A stretch of DNA of 6,850 bases from Pseudomonadota bacterium (GTDB lineage Bacteria; Pseudomonadota; Gammaproteobacteria; Pseudomonadales; UBA5518). This document shows, one piece after another, positions 1 through 6,363 of this stretch. The DNA lies in assembly GCA_963204845.1 (NCBI GenBank), contig CAUJIL010000083.1:1-6850 (forward strand), given 5' to 3'. The notes beneath the pieces were generated by a model. It saw only the letters and a program-made list of their open reading frames with translations, was not told the DNA's origin and did no database searches. A program made the position numbers and the translations under genes. Within the stretch, counting starts at the first letter, position 1, and each line of letters opens with the position of its first letter.

Positions 1-38
1 ACCTCGATCGTTTCGTCGAGCGTGATTTCGCCGTTCAT
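1..38 (-). CDS. 5' end of an unidentified gene, cut by the window start
   Basis: An ATG at 38-36 overlaps the TGA stop (37-35) of the upstream exported-protein gene in an ATGA arrangement, as at several other junctions in this gene set. The visible peptide is MNGEITLDETIEV (the last codon is incomplete). A possible ribosome binding site, AGGA, lies at 51-48, 9 bases before the start. Only 12 full codons are present, so the family cannot be named. There is no signal peptide at the extreme N-terminus, and the start is acidic and soluble-looking. The overlap suggests that the operon continues to the left of this window and that translation is coupled to the previous gene. Confidence 0.6.
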   Translation of the reverse strand, partial: MNGEITLDETIE

Positions 39-847
39 GCGTTGGCGTCCTGGCAGGCGAGCTGCGCGGGGATACGCGCCGCGCCCGCACTCGGTTCAGT
101 CGGTGCCGCGGGCATCGCGGCCGCCCGCGCCGGCGGGGTGGAGATCGCCACATTCGGCGTCGCCGGTGCCGGGGCGTCGTACAGGATCTCGACCTGCAAC
201 GAGCGACCGCGCGCGTCGGCGAGGTTCGACAGTCCGCGGTAGTACACCAGTCGTGGCGTGTCGTCGTAGGCCAGCACGATCGGCGCGACGAAGGCGCGCA
301 GCAGCGATTGCGCCGGTACGATGCGCAACCACAGCTGCGCGCCCGGCAGCTCGCGCGCTGGCTCCGTGCGCTCGATCTGCAGCCGCAGCGTCTGCAGGCG
401 CGCGGGCAGCGCGAAGTCGAAGGTGATGCGTTCGCCGGTGGCGAGCCGCGCGTGGTGTTCGCGCACGAAGCGGTCGAAGCCCGAACTGCCGACCAGCGGC
501 GCCCCGGCGTCGACGGTGCGGCGCTCATCGTCGCGCAGCAGCACATAGGTGCCGTCTTCCCAGCGTGCGCCGAGGCGCGAACCATCGCGCAGGTCGTGCT
601 GGTCGAAGGCCGGCGCGCTGTCGCTGCAGCGGTAGTCCAGCCATTTGCGCGCTATCGGCACGCCGTCGGCTCCGAGGTATTCGATGCGATGCGTGTCGCC
701 CTCGATCTCGTGGATCTCGCGGTACGCGATGGCGCCATCGTCGAGCTGGCGCGCGACGCCGCTGAGCCGCTCCACGGCGGCACCGCTGGCGAGCGACGGC
801 AGCGCGACGATCAGCGCGCCCAGGACGATGCGGGTGGCCGGGTTCAT
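35..847 (-). CDS. Exported protein of unknown function with Ala/Pro-rich C-terminal tail
   Basis: The product is 270 residues and I do not recognise its family. Residues 1-23 form a signal peptide: short basic start (MNPATR), hydrophobic core (IVLGALIVALPSLA) and a small-residue SPase I site near ASGA/AVE. There is no lipobox cysteine, so a soluble periplasmic protein is inferred. The mature part is probably beta-rich, with alternating charged and hydrophobic strands and a conserved-looking stretch LVYYRGLSNLADARGRSLQV (200-219). Residues 224-258 are an Ala/Pro-rich, probably disordered tail. The ATG at 847-845 overlaps the DUF2878 stop (846-844) as ATGA, and an AGGGAG ribosome binding site lies at 860-855, 7 bases upstream. 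The frame stays open upstream to 1408, but that part is a shadow of the DUF2878 gene. Its position next to membrane and lipid genes suggests an envelope role, which is inference only. It is not clearly a DUF3833 protein. Confidence 0.8.
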   Translation of the reverse strand: MNPATRIVLGALIVALPSLASGAAVERLSGVARQLDDGAIAYREIHEIEGDTHRIEYLGADGVPIARKWLDYRCSDSAPAFDQHDLRDGSRLGARWEDGTYVLLRDDERRTVDAGAPLVGSSGFDRFVREHHARLATGERITFDFALPARLQTLRLQIERTEPARELPGAQLWLRIVPAQSLLRAFVAPIVLAYDDTPRLVYYRGLSNLADARGRSLQVEILYDAPAPATPNVAISTPPARAAAMPAAPTEPSAGAARIPAQLACQDANA

Positions 848-1365
848 GCTGCCGCTCCCTGCAGTGCGTTCGCTCCGGCGCGCCGCGCCAACCACGCGAG
901 CAGCGGCACCAGCAGCAGCCACGCCGGAGCGAGCAGCGCGGCGAACTCCCATGCCCCAAGCGGCGTGCTGGCCGCCCCCAGTGCGATGCCGGCCAGGTAG
1001 CTCGCCGGCCCCCCGATCGCACCGAGCAGCGCGGCGAGCACGAGGCGCGTCTGCAGCGCGGCCAGCGCATGCTGCAGCGTGGTCGCGAACATCAGCCACA
1101 GCACGGCGAGCCACGGTCCCACGCCGAAGCCCAGGGCGCCGTGAAACGTGATGACGCCGGCGCGCGCCCACATGAGGTCCATCGCGAGCCCGAGCGCACC
1201 CGCCAGCAGCACGAAGCCCCATTCGGATGGCCGCTGCACGCAGAAGCGTTGGTGCAGCGGCACGAACAGCGCCAGTGCGAGCAGCGCCCCTACGTTGCCT
1301 CCGAGCACGCAGGCGAACCAGCCGAGCTGGTAGAGCAGTGCGTTGATCGCTTGCGTGCGTGTCAT
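844..1365 (-). CDS. DUF2878 family inner-membrane protein
   Basis: The product is 173 residues, very hydrophobic, with about five or six predicted membrane helices (near 8-38, 50-67, 82-104, 108-132 and 137-162). The helices and the GLAMDLMWARAGVITFHG stretch (59-76) fit DUF2878 proteins, and the length is normal for them. Biochemical function is unknown to me; such genes are often found near DUF1365, CFA-family and photolyase genes, as here. The ATG at 1365-1363 is chosen because GGAGG lies at 1375-1371, 5 bases upstream, and the hydrophobic N-terminus begins there. The open frame continues upstream through the photolyase gene, but that part is a low-complexity Arg/Ala shadow. A 209-base gap with REP palindromes and a candidate sigma-factor promoter precedes it, so it may be transcribed separately from the genes before it. 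Its stop overlaps the next start as ATGA. Confidence 0.87.
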   Translation of the reverse strand: MTRTQAINALLYQLGWFACVLGGNVGALLALALFVPLHQRFCVQRPSEWGFVLLAGALGLAMDLMWARAGVITFHGALGFGVGPWLAVLWLMFATTLQHALAALQTRLVLAALLGAIGGPASYLAGIALGAASTPLGAWEFAALLAPAWLLLVPLLAWLARRAGANALQGAAA

Positions 1366-1370
1366 CAGGG

Positions 1371-1375
1371 CCTCC
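1371..1375 (-). promoter_or_regulatory. Ribosome binding site of the DUF2878 gene
   Basis: GGAGG on the minus strand, 5 bases before the ATG at 1365-1363. It fixes the start inside a frame that is otherwise open far upstream. Confidence 0.75.
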
Positions 1376-1440
1376 GGTGGTTCGTTCAAGGCGACGTAAC
1401 AGGTGCACCTCATATGGGTGCGTCCGCTGCGGATGCCCTG

Positions 1441-1468
1441 CTTACGTCTCCGCGGAGGCGATGGATCT
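1441..1468 (-). promoter_or_regulatory. Candidate internal ECF-sigma promoter for the DUF2878 gene
   Basis: On the minus strand AGATCC (1468-1463) is followed after exactly 17 bases by GTAAG (1445-1441). This is one base off the -35 motif and keeps the spacing and GTA core of the two divergent promoters at 6310-6391. Read as N18-TAAGC, the -10 also resembles the TAAGA recalled for R. sphaeroides RpoE. A start near 1434 would give a leader of about 70 bases. The candidate lies just downstream of the REP cluster, where transcription from upstream could be reduced. The match is weaker than the other two. Confidence 0.5.
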
Positions 1469-1482
1469 GCTGCGCGGAAATC

Positions 1483-1505
1483 GTTCGGCCGCAGGCCGAA
1501 CCTAC
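1483..1505 (-). repeat. REP-like palindrome, copy 1
   Basis: On the minus strand a GTAGG head is followed by an 8-bp perfect stem GTTCGGCC/GGCCGAAC with loop TGC. With flanking bases, 26 bases (1482-1507) are identical to the copy at 1555-1580. The GTAG head plus palindrome is the definition of REP elements mobilised by RAYT transposases; no RAYT gene is in this window. Confidence 0.8.
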
Positions 1506-1517
1506 GGCTTCGTTCGC

Positions 1518-1540
1518 GTAGGTCCGGGCTGTGCCCGGAC
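1518..1540 (+). repeat. REP-like palindrome, copy 2, opposite orientation and different stem
   Basis: On the plus strand a GTAGG head (1518-1522) is followed by an 8-bp perfect stem GTCCGGGC/GCCCGGAC (1522-1529, 1533-1540) with loop TGT. It has the same architecture as its neighbours but a different stem sequence, and it faces the other way, giving a head-to-head/tail-to-tail mosaic (BIME-like). Confidence 0.75.
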
Positions 1541-1555
1541 AGTTGAGCGCAACCC

Positions 1556-1578
1556 GTTCGGCCGCAGGCCGAACCTAC
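1556..1578 (-). repeat. REP-like palindrome, copy 3, supplying the photolyase stop codon
   Basis: Same element as copy 1: GTAGG head (1578-1574) and 8-bp stem with loop TGC (1573-1556 with the head-adjacent G). The TAG within the GTAG head (1577-1575) is the in-frame stop codon of the photolyase gene. In the photolyase transcript it would form a strong hairpin directly after the stop. There is no T-run after it, so a standard intrinsic terminator is not evident; 3'-end protection or attenuation is possible. Confidence 0.8.
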
Positions 1579-2999
1579 GGGGGAGGCTCGGCCGGAGCTG
1601 AGGCGTTCAGGCCACGGAAGGCCTGCAGCACGCGCTCGCGCGCCGCTTTCAGGTCGACCATCGGGGCCGGATAGCCGGCGGCGAGCAACTGCGGGTGCCC
1701 CGGGCGCAGCAACGCAGCGGCGGGCACCTGCGCGAGTTCGGGAACGTAGCGGCGCACGAACGCACCGTCCGGGTCGAAACGCTGGGCCTGCGCGACCGGA
1801 CTCAGCACGCGGAAGTACGGTGCGGCGTCGGTGCCGGTGGAGGCGGACCACTGCCAGCCGCCGTTGTTCGCCGCGAGTTCGCAATCGACCAGCTGTTCGC
1901 AGAAAAAACGTTCGCCATGGCGCCAGTCGATCAGCAGGTGCTTGCTGAGGAACATCGCGCACAGCATGCGCAGCCGGTTGTGCATCCAGCCGGTCGCGCG
2001 CAGCTGGCGCATGCCGGCATCGACCAGCGGGAAGCCGGTGCGCCCCTCGCACCAGCGGGTGAAATCCTCGCCGGGCGCGCGCCACGGCACCGCTTCGGTC
2101 TCCGGGCGCAGGGCGCGATGGCGCGCGAGCTGCGGGAAGTCCGCCAGCAGGTGGGTGTAGAACTCGCGCCACACGAGTTCGGTGATCCAGGTCTGCGCAC
2201 CGGGGGAACCCGAGTCCCACTCGCCGTGGTTGTGCACCAGCGCGGCGGCGAAGCAGCGGCGCACCGACAGCACGCCGGCCGCCAGATACGCCGACAGGCG
2301 CGACGTGCCGTCCAGCGCCGGCACGTCGCGGTTCTCGTGGTAACGATCGAGGCGCTGGTCGATGAACTCCGCCAGGCGCGCGTGTGCGGCCTCCTCGCCG
2401 ATCGGCCACCACTGCTCGTCCAGATCGCAGTGCGGCGGCTCCCAGTCGGGCAGCGGTGGTGGCGTGACCGGCGCACGTGGCGCTGGCGCTGAGTGTGCCC
2501 GCGGCGGCGCGCTGCGCGCGCGTTCCAGCCATGTGCGCCGGAACGCACCGAACACGCGCAACGGCGTCCCGGAGCGCGTGCGCAGCGTACCGGGCGCGAT
2601 CAGCGTGACATCGTGATGCAGCTCCCACCCGATGCCTTCCTCGCGCAGTGCCTCGGCGGTGTGCCGGTCGCGCAGGCGTTCGTTAACCGCGTATTCGGCA
2701 TTCACGTGAACCCAGCGCACCGCGTTCGCCCGCGCGAACGCGACGATCGCCGCGGGCACCTCGGTCCAGCGGTCCACGCGCAATACGGTCAGAGCAATGC
2801 CGAGTGCGGCGAGGCGCTCGCGCAGCGCCAGTACGTGGCGCCAGACGAACAGTTGCTTGCGCGGACCCCAGTCGTGCGCTCGCCACTGCGCGGGCGACAG
2901 CACGAACACTGCAGCCACGGGTTCGGCCCCCTGGCAGGCGGCGGCCAGCGCGGTGTTGTCATCGACGCGCAGGTCGCAGCGGAACCAGACCAGGTTCAC
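1575..2999 (-). CDS. phrB: Class I CPD photolyase (deoxyribodipyrimidine photo-lyase)
   Basis: A flavoenzyme that uses blue/near-UV light to split cyclobutane pyrimidine dimers in DNA. The 474-residue product is nearly the length of E. coli PhrB (472), and key residues fall at the same numbers: E274 and W277 (dimer contacts), W306-W359-W382 (electron-transfer triad), N341/R342, N378 (flavin N5) and W384. The antenna domain is about residues 1-130, with NAEYAVNERLRD (100-111) matching the folate-antenna region. The catalytic FAD domain covers about 200-470, including WQWSASTGTDAAPYF (382-396). A Pro/Ala-rich linker at about 164-184 separates them. The start is GTG at 2999-2997, giving VNLVWFRCDLR; it overlaps the methyltransferase stop as GTGA, with GGAG at 3012-3009. 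The longer frame to 3173 is not needed. The TAG stop lies in a REP head. Location in a lipid-gene operon next to an ECF sigma gene implies light-stress control. Confidence 0.97.
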   Translation of the reverse strand: MNLVWFRCDLRVDDNTALAAACQGAEPVAAVFVLSPAQWRAHDWGPRKQLFVWRHVLALRERLAALGIALTVLRVDRWTEVPAAIVAFARANAVRWVHVNAEYAVNERLRDRHTAEALREEGIGWELHHDVTLIAPGTLRTRSGTPLRVFGAFRRTWLERARSAPPRAHSAPAPRAPVTPPPLPDWEPPHCDLDEQWWPIGEEAAHARLAEFIDQRLDRYHENRDVPALDGTSRLSAYLAAGVLSVRRCFAAALVHNHGEWDSGSPGAQTWITELVWREFYTHLLADFPQLARHRALRPETEAVPWRAPGEDFTRWCEGRTGFPLVDAGMRQLRATGWMHNRLRMLCAMFLSKHLLIDWRHGERFFCEQLVDCELAANNGGWQWSASTGTDAAPYFRVLSPVAQAQRFDPDGAFVRRYVPELAQVPAAALLRPGHPQLLAAGYPAPMVDLKAARERVLQAFRGLNASAPAEPPP

Positions 3000-4252
3000 G
3001 CGTCGCGGCTCCGGTAGCCGGGCTTGGCGAACAGGAACTGCGCGGTCCCGATGGCGCGCTCGCGGAAGCCGCCCTCGCAGTAGCAGAAGTAGTAGTTCCA
3101 GAGCCGCAGGAAATCCTCGCTGTGCCCCTGCGCGCGGATGCGCTCGGTGCCGGCGTTGAAGCGCCGGCGCCACTCGGCCAGGGTGAGTGCATAGTCGGCG
3201 GTCAGGTCGTGAACGCCGACGAGTTGCAGGTCGGTCCAGGAACCGGCCAGCGCGGTGATCGCGCCGGTGGACGGCAGGAAACCGCCGGGGAAAATGTAGC
3301 GCTGGATGAAATCGACGCTGCGCCGGGCACGTTCGTAGCGCTGATCGGGGATCAGGATCGACTGCAGCAGCATCAGGCCGTGGGGCTCGAGCAGTGCGCC
3401 GCAGGCGCGGAAATAGTGGGGCAGGTAGCGGTGCCCGACGGCCTCGATCATCTCGATCGACACCAGCTTGTCGTAGCGACCGCTGAGCGCCCGGTAGTCC
3501 TCCAGCAGCACGGTCACGCGGTCCGCGAGCCCGGCGGCGCGGATGCGCTGCGTGGCGTAGGCGTGCTGCTCGCGCGAGATGGTGGTCGTGGTCACGCGGC
3601 AGCCGGTGTGCCGCGCGGCGTACTCGGCCATGCCGCCCCAGCCGGTGCCGATCTCGAGCAGATGATCGTCCGGCCCCAGTTCGAGTTGCTCGCAGACGCG
3701 CCGTAGCTTCGCCTCGGATGCTTCCTCGAGGGTGGCGCCGCGGTGCGGGAAGAGTGCGGAGGAATACATCATGCTGGGGTCGAGGAAGGTCTCGAACAGC
3801 GCGTTGCCGAGATCGTAATGTGCCTCGATGTTGCGGCGCGATCCGCGCACGCTGTTGCGGTTGAGGTGGTGCAGCACGCGCAGCGCGAGCCGCTCGGCCA
3901 GCGAGCCCCGATCATCGAGCGTGTTCAGCAGGTCGACGTTGGCAGCCATCAGCTGCATCACCCGCAGCAGGTCCGGTGTGCTCCACTCGCCGCGCACCCA
4001 CGCCTCGCCGGCCGCCACGCTGCCGCCGCGCGCGAGCTCGATGTAGAACCCCGGGTCGAGCACCTGCACGTGCGCCACCAGGTCCTCGCGCGCACCGCTG
4101 CCGAAGCGCCACGTGCCCTCGGTGTCCTCGATCACCAGCCGTCCGCGGGGCAGTGCCGCGAGGCGTTCGAACAGCCCGCGCCGGGCGACCCTGGCGCTCC
4201 ACGGCAGGCTCCTGGCAGGGGGCAGGGTGAGTTCGCTGGTTCCGGCGCTCAT
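2996..4252 (-). CDS. cfa: Cyclopropane-fatty-acid-synthase-family SAM methyltransferase
   Basis: Predicted to transfer a SAM-derived carbon to the double bond of unsaturated phospholipid acyl chains at the inner membrane. The product is 418 residues, full length. HYDLGNALFETFLDPSMMYS (145-164) precedes the SAM motif LLEIGTGWGG (198-207); TTTTISREQ (221-229), VSIEMIEAVGH (264-274) and YIFPGGFLPS (319-328) follow. By alignment from memory to E. coli Cfa, the bicarbonate-site Glu239 and Tyr317 are kept (E270, Y354). Cys139 is Ser165 and His266 is Gln297. The product may therefore not be a simple cyclopropane; R. sphaeroides UfaM, a methylase in furan fatty acid synthesis, is the family alternative. 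The start is ATG at 4252-4250, overlapping the DUF1365 stop as ATGA, with GAGGAG at 4266-4261, 8 bases upstream. The stop overlaps the photolyase GTG. Family assignment is firm; exact product is open. Confidence 0.94.
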   Translation of the reverse strand: MSAGTSELTLPPARSLPWSARVARRGLFERLAALPRGRLVIEDTEGTWRFGSGAREDLVAHVQVLDPGFYIELARGGSVAAGEAWVRGEWSTPDLLRVMQLMAANVDLLNTLDDRGSLAERLALRVLHHLNRNSVRGSRRNIEAHYDLGNALFETFLDPSMMYSSALFPHRGATLEEASEAKLRRVCEQLELGPDDHLLEIGTGWGGMAEYAARHTGCRVTTTTISREQHAYATQRIRAAGLADRVTVLLEDYRALSGRYDKLVSIEMIEAVGHRYLPHYFRACGALLEPHGLMLLQSILIPDQRYERARRSVDFIQRYIFPGGFLPSTGAITALAGSWTDLQLVGVHDLTADYALTLAEWRRRFNAGTERIRAQGHSEDFLRLWNYYFCYCEGGFRERAIGTAQFLFAKPGYRSRDA

Positions 4253-5022
4253 CGGGTTTTCTCCTCGGGAATGGTCATCGCGGGCGGGTGGGTGTGGATC
4301 GGCACGCGCTTAAGCCACAGGCGCAGCGCCTGGTAGTAGATCGCCAGCGCCACGCGCAGGCTCATCAGCGGATAGCGCAGCAGCAGCAGGCGGCGCAGTG
4401 CGCGGGCATCGAGAGGCTCGCGGTGCAGGCTCAAGGTGGCGTCGAACACCTTCTGTTCGCCCAGCAGGTTCTCCAGATGTATTCCCAGCCGTTCCCCGGG
4501 TGCACGCCCGGTCCAGCGGTAGCGCATGTCCATGGGGTTGAACGGCGAGACGTGGAACGTCTTGTCGAACTCCACCCGCAGCGGCTCGTTGCCGCTCACC
4601 GGGAGCACGTAGGCGTGGCGTTCGCGCCACGGCGTGTTGGTGACCTCCGCGACCACGGCGCGCAGCGTTTGCCCGTCGGCGTCGTAACAGAAGTAGCACG
4701 ACAGCGGGTTCATCAGCACGCCGAAATAGCGCAGGTTCGCCAGCAGCAGCACCGGCCCGCCCGGGCGCTCGCCGGTGCGCTGGTACACCAGGTCGCGCAC
4801 GCAGTCGGCCAGCGGCCGGGCCGGGTCGCCGTGGAAGTCGGCGCGACGGAACCAGCCGGGCGCGGGCGCACCCGCCGACCACAGGCGGCTGCCGGCGAAC
4901 AGCTCGGGGATCCGCTCCACGTCGAGCAGCAGCATGCAGATCCGGTAGCGGAACGCATGGACTACCGGCAGGAAGCGCCGGTGGCGCAGCGCGCCGGTGT
5001 AGATCGCGCTGGGCGGGACCAT
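4249..5022 (-). CDS. DUF1365 family protein, partner of CFA-type methyltransferases
   Basis: The product is 257 residues, a normal length for DUF1365. Family hallmarks visible are GALRHRRFLPVVHAFRYRIC (10-29), RYFGVLMNPLSCYFCYD (98-114), EVTNTPWRERHAYVL (126-140) and KTFHVSPFNPMDMRYRW (154-170). Molecular function is not established to my knowledge. Genes of this family are repeatedly found between an FAD-dependent oxidoreductase and a CFA-family methyltransferase, exactly as here, so a role in acyl-chain modification is inferred. A hydrophobic stretch near 211-232 may touch the membrane. The ATG at 5022-5020 overlaps the previous stop as TGATG, with GGGAG at 5037-5033, 10 bases upstream. An in-frame GTG at 5025-5023 is an alternative that adds one residue. 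The frame is open far upstream, but that part is an Arg-rich shadow of the oxidoreductase. Confidence 0.93.
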   Translation of the reverse strand: MVPPSAIYTGALRHRRFLPVVHAFRYRICMLLLDVERIPELFAGSRLWSAGAPAPGWFRRADFHGDPARPLADCVRDLVYQRTGERPGGPVLLLANLRYFGVLMNPLSCYFCYDADGQTLRAVVAEVTNTPWRERHAYVLPVSGNEPLRVEFDKTFHVSPFNPMDMRYRWTGRAPGERLGIHLENLLGEQKVFDATLSLHREPLDARALRRLLLLRYPLMSLRVALAIYYQALRLWLKRVPIHTHPPAMTIPEEKTR

Positions 5023-6272
5023 CACCACGGCACTCCCAACGCGCTTGCGACGCGGCGGGCGCTCGCCACGCCGTCCTCGTGGAAGCCGTTCGCCCACCAC
5101 GCGCCGCAGAACCAGGTGCGCCGGGTGCCGTTGATCTCGGCCCAGCGCTGCTGGGCGTCGATGCCGGCGAGCGTGAACACCGGGTGGCTGTAGCGGTAAC
5201 GTCCGAGGATACGCGCCGGGTCGACCGCCGCCGTGGCGTTCAGCGTGACGCAGAAGGTGTGGCTCGACTCGATGCGCTGCAGGATGTTCATGTCGTAGGT
5301 CAGCACCGGCATTGCGGTCGCGTCGGCGCCGAGGTGGTAATTCCAGCTCGACCAGACCGTGCGCCGGCGTGGCAGCAGCCGCGTGTCGGTGTGCAGCACC
5401 ACGTCGTTGTCCTGGTACGGAATCGCGCCGAGGATCGATTGCTCCCCGGCGGAGGCGTCGGCCAGCAGTTCCAGCGCCTGGTCGCTGTGGGTCGCCAGCA
5501 CCACGTGGTCCACGTAGTCCACGTGCCCCGAACGCAGCTGGATGCGTGCACCCGACTCCGTGCGCAGGATGTGCTGCGCCGGATCGCCGGTACGGATCGC
5601 GCCGGCGAAGCGCGTCGTGAGCGGTTCCAGGTACGAACGCGAGCCGCCGCGGACGGTGCGCCATTGGGGCTGGTCGTTCACTGTCAGCAGCCCGTGGTTG
5701 TCGAAGAAGCGCACGAAGAACGCGAGCGGGAAGCGCTCCATCGCCTGCGTCCCGGCGGACCAGATCGCCGCGCCCATCGGGATCAGGTACCAGTCGCGGA
5801 ACTCGCGCGAATAGCCGTGCTGGCGCAGGTAGTCGCCAAGCGGCATGCCGGGTGCGATGCGCCCGGCCGCGAGGTCGGCGGCGGCGTGGCGATTGAAGCG
5901 CAGGATGTCGCGCAGCATGCGCAGGAAACCCGGGCGCAGCAGGTTGCGGCGTTGCGCGAACAGCGTGGCCAGGCTGGTGCCGGCGTACTCGATGTCCTCG
6001 GCTTCGCCGCTGACGCTGAAACTCATCGTGGTCGGCTGCGAGGCGACGCCGAGTTCGTCGAGCAGGCGGATGAAGTTCGGGTAGGTACGGTCGTTGAAGA
6101 CGATGAAGCCGGTGTCGATGGCGTGGTGCTCGCCGTCGACGTTCACATCGACCGTCGCGGTATGGCCGCCGATTCGGGCCTCGGCCTCGTAGACCACCAC
6201 CTCGTGGGCGCGGCTCAGCAGCCATGCCGCGCTGAGACCCGATATGCCGGCTCCGACGATTCCGATCCTCAT
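5022..6272 (-). CDS. FAD-dependent amine-oxidase-like oxidoreductase
   Basis: The 416-residue product begins with a dinucleotide-binding fold: IVGAGISGLSAAWLL (5-19), acidic E29 at the end of the second strand and RIGGHT (33-38). Other family marks are DRTYPNF (61-67), WRTVRGGSRSYLEPL (204-218), a substrate/second FAD region VDHVVLATHSDQAL (254-267) and a C-terminal FAD-closing motif FCGAWWANGFHEDGV (388-402). It belongs to the amine-oxidase/desaturase-like flavoproteins found beside DUF1365 and CFA genes. The substrate is not visible from sequence. The desaturase UfaD of the R. sphaeroides furan fatty acid pathway is a plausible relative, which is inference. The start is ATG at 6272-6270, backed by AGGAGG (6282-6277) 4 bases upstream and by the glycine-rich motif starting at residue 5. 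The open frame continues upstream to 6497 through the promoter region and is discarded. This is the first gene of the operon, with a candidate ECF promoter at 6337-6310. Confidence 0.92.
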   Translation of the reverse strand: MRIGIVGAGISGLSAAWLLSRAHEVVVYEAEARIGGHTATVDVNVDGEHHAIDTGFIVFNDRTYPNFIRLLDELGVASQPTTMSFSVSGEAEDIEYAGTSLATLFAQRRNLLRPGFLRMLRDILRFNRHAAADLAAGRIAPGMPLGDYLRQHGYSREFRDWYLIPMGAAIWSAGTQAMERFPLAFFVRFFDNHGLLTVNDQPQWRTVRGGSRSYLEPLTTRFAGAIRTGDPAQHILRTESGARIQLRSGHVDYVDHVVLATHSDQALELLADASAGEQSILGAIPYQDNDVVLHTDTRLLPRRRTVWSSWNYHLGADATAMPVLTYDMNILQRIESSHTFCVTLNATAAVDPARILGRYRYSHPVFTLAGIDAQQRWAEINGTRRTWFCGAWWANGFHEDGVASARRVASALGVPW

Positions 6273-6276
6273 TGCG

Positions 6277-6282
6277 CCTCCT
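6277..6282 (-). promoter_or_regulatory. Ribosome binding site of the FAD oxidoreductase gene
   Basis: AGGAGG on the minus strand, 4 bases before the ATG at 6272-6270. It decides the start in a frame that is open for 75 more codons upstream. Confidence 0.8.
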
Positions 6283-6309
6283 GCGTGTCGCGCTCCGTTA
6301 TGGGGGCGG

Positions 6310-6337
6310 TGTACGCGATCACGGACGCCGCGGATCA
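6310..6337 (-). promoter_or_regulatory. Candidate ECF-sigma promoter of the operon
   Basis: On the minus strand TGATCC (6337-6332), then exactly 17 bases, then GTACA (6314-6310). A start near 6303 would leave a leader of about 30 bases with AGGAGG correctly placed. The same motif pair with the same spacing occurs on the opposite strand 26 bases away, facing the sigma gene. The -35 is identical to the TGATCC recalled for R. sphaeroides RpoE. The -10 agrees only in part. Confidence 0.7.
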
Positions 6338-6363
6338 GCGGATAGTTGCACCGACGGTCGCTG

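Larger units (their letters stand above)
1366..1574. other. Intergenic gap with REP cluster and candidate promoter
   Basis: This is the only substantial gap inside the minus-strand gene set. From right to left it holds three REP-like palindromes (1556-1578, 1518-1540, 1483-1505), a candidate ECF promoter (1468-1441) and the DUF2878 ribosome binding site (1375-1371). It also contains a 10-base perfect palindrome AGGTGCACCT (1401-1410) next to CATATG, and CTCCGCGGAG (1448-1457) inside the promoter spacer; neither has a known role. No small gene with a convincing start and ribosome binding site was seen. Confidence 0.8.

Noticed and set aside
848..1408. N-terminal extension of the exported protein frame up to 1408
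   Set aside because: It overlaps the DUF2878 gene in another frame and is Arg/Ala-rich. The ATG at 847 has a ribosome binding site and begins a proper signal peptide.
1401..1416. Palindromes AGGTGCACCT and CATATG in the gap as an operator
   Set aside because: They are short, perfect palindromes with no second copy near the main promoters and no regulator gene in view, so they were not called as a site.
1483..1578. REP hairpins as an intrinsic terminator after the photolyase
   Set aside because: The stems are strong, but no T-run follows any of them on the transcribed strand. An effect on termination or mRNA stability cannot be excluded.
2183..2210. TGATCC inside the photolyase gene as another sigma promoter
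   Set aside because: The bases 17 downstream are GAACC, not GTA, and the site is on the strand opposite to the gene with no gene to drive.
1366..2628. Upstream extension of the DUF2878 frame to 2628
   Set aside because: It runs through the REP cluster and the photolyase gene in a different frame and gives low-complexity sequence. The start at 1365 has a strong ribosome binding site.
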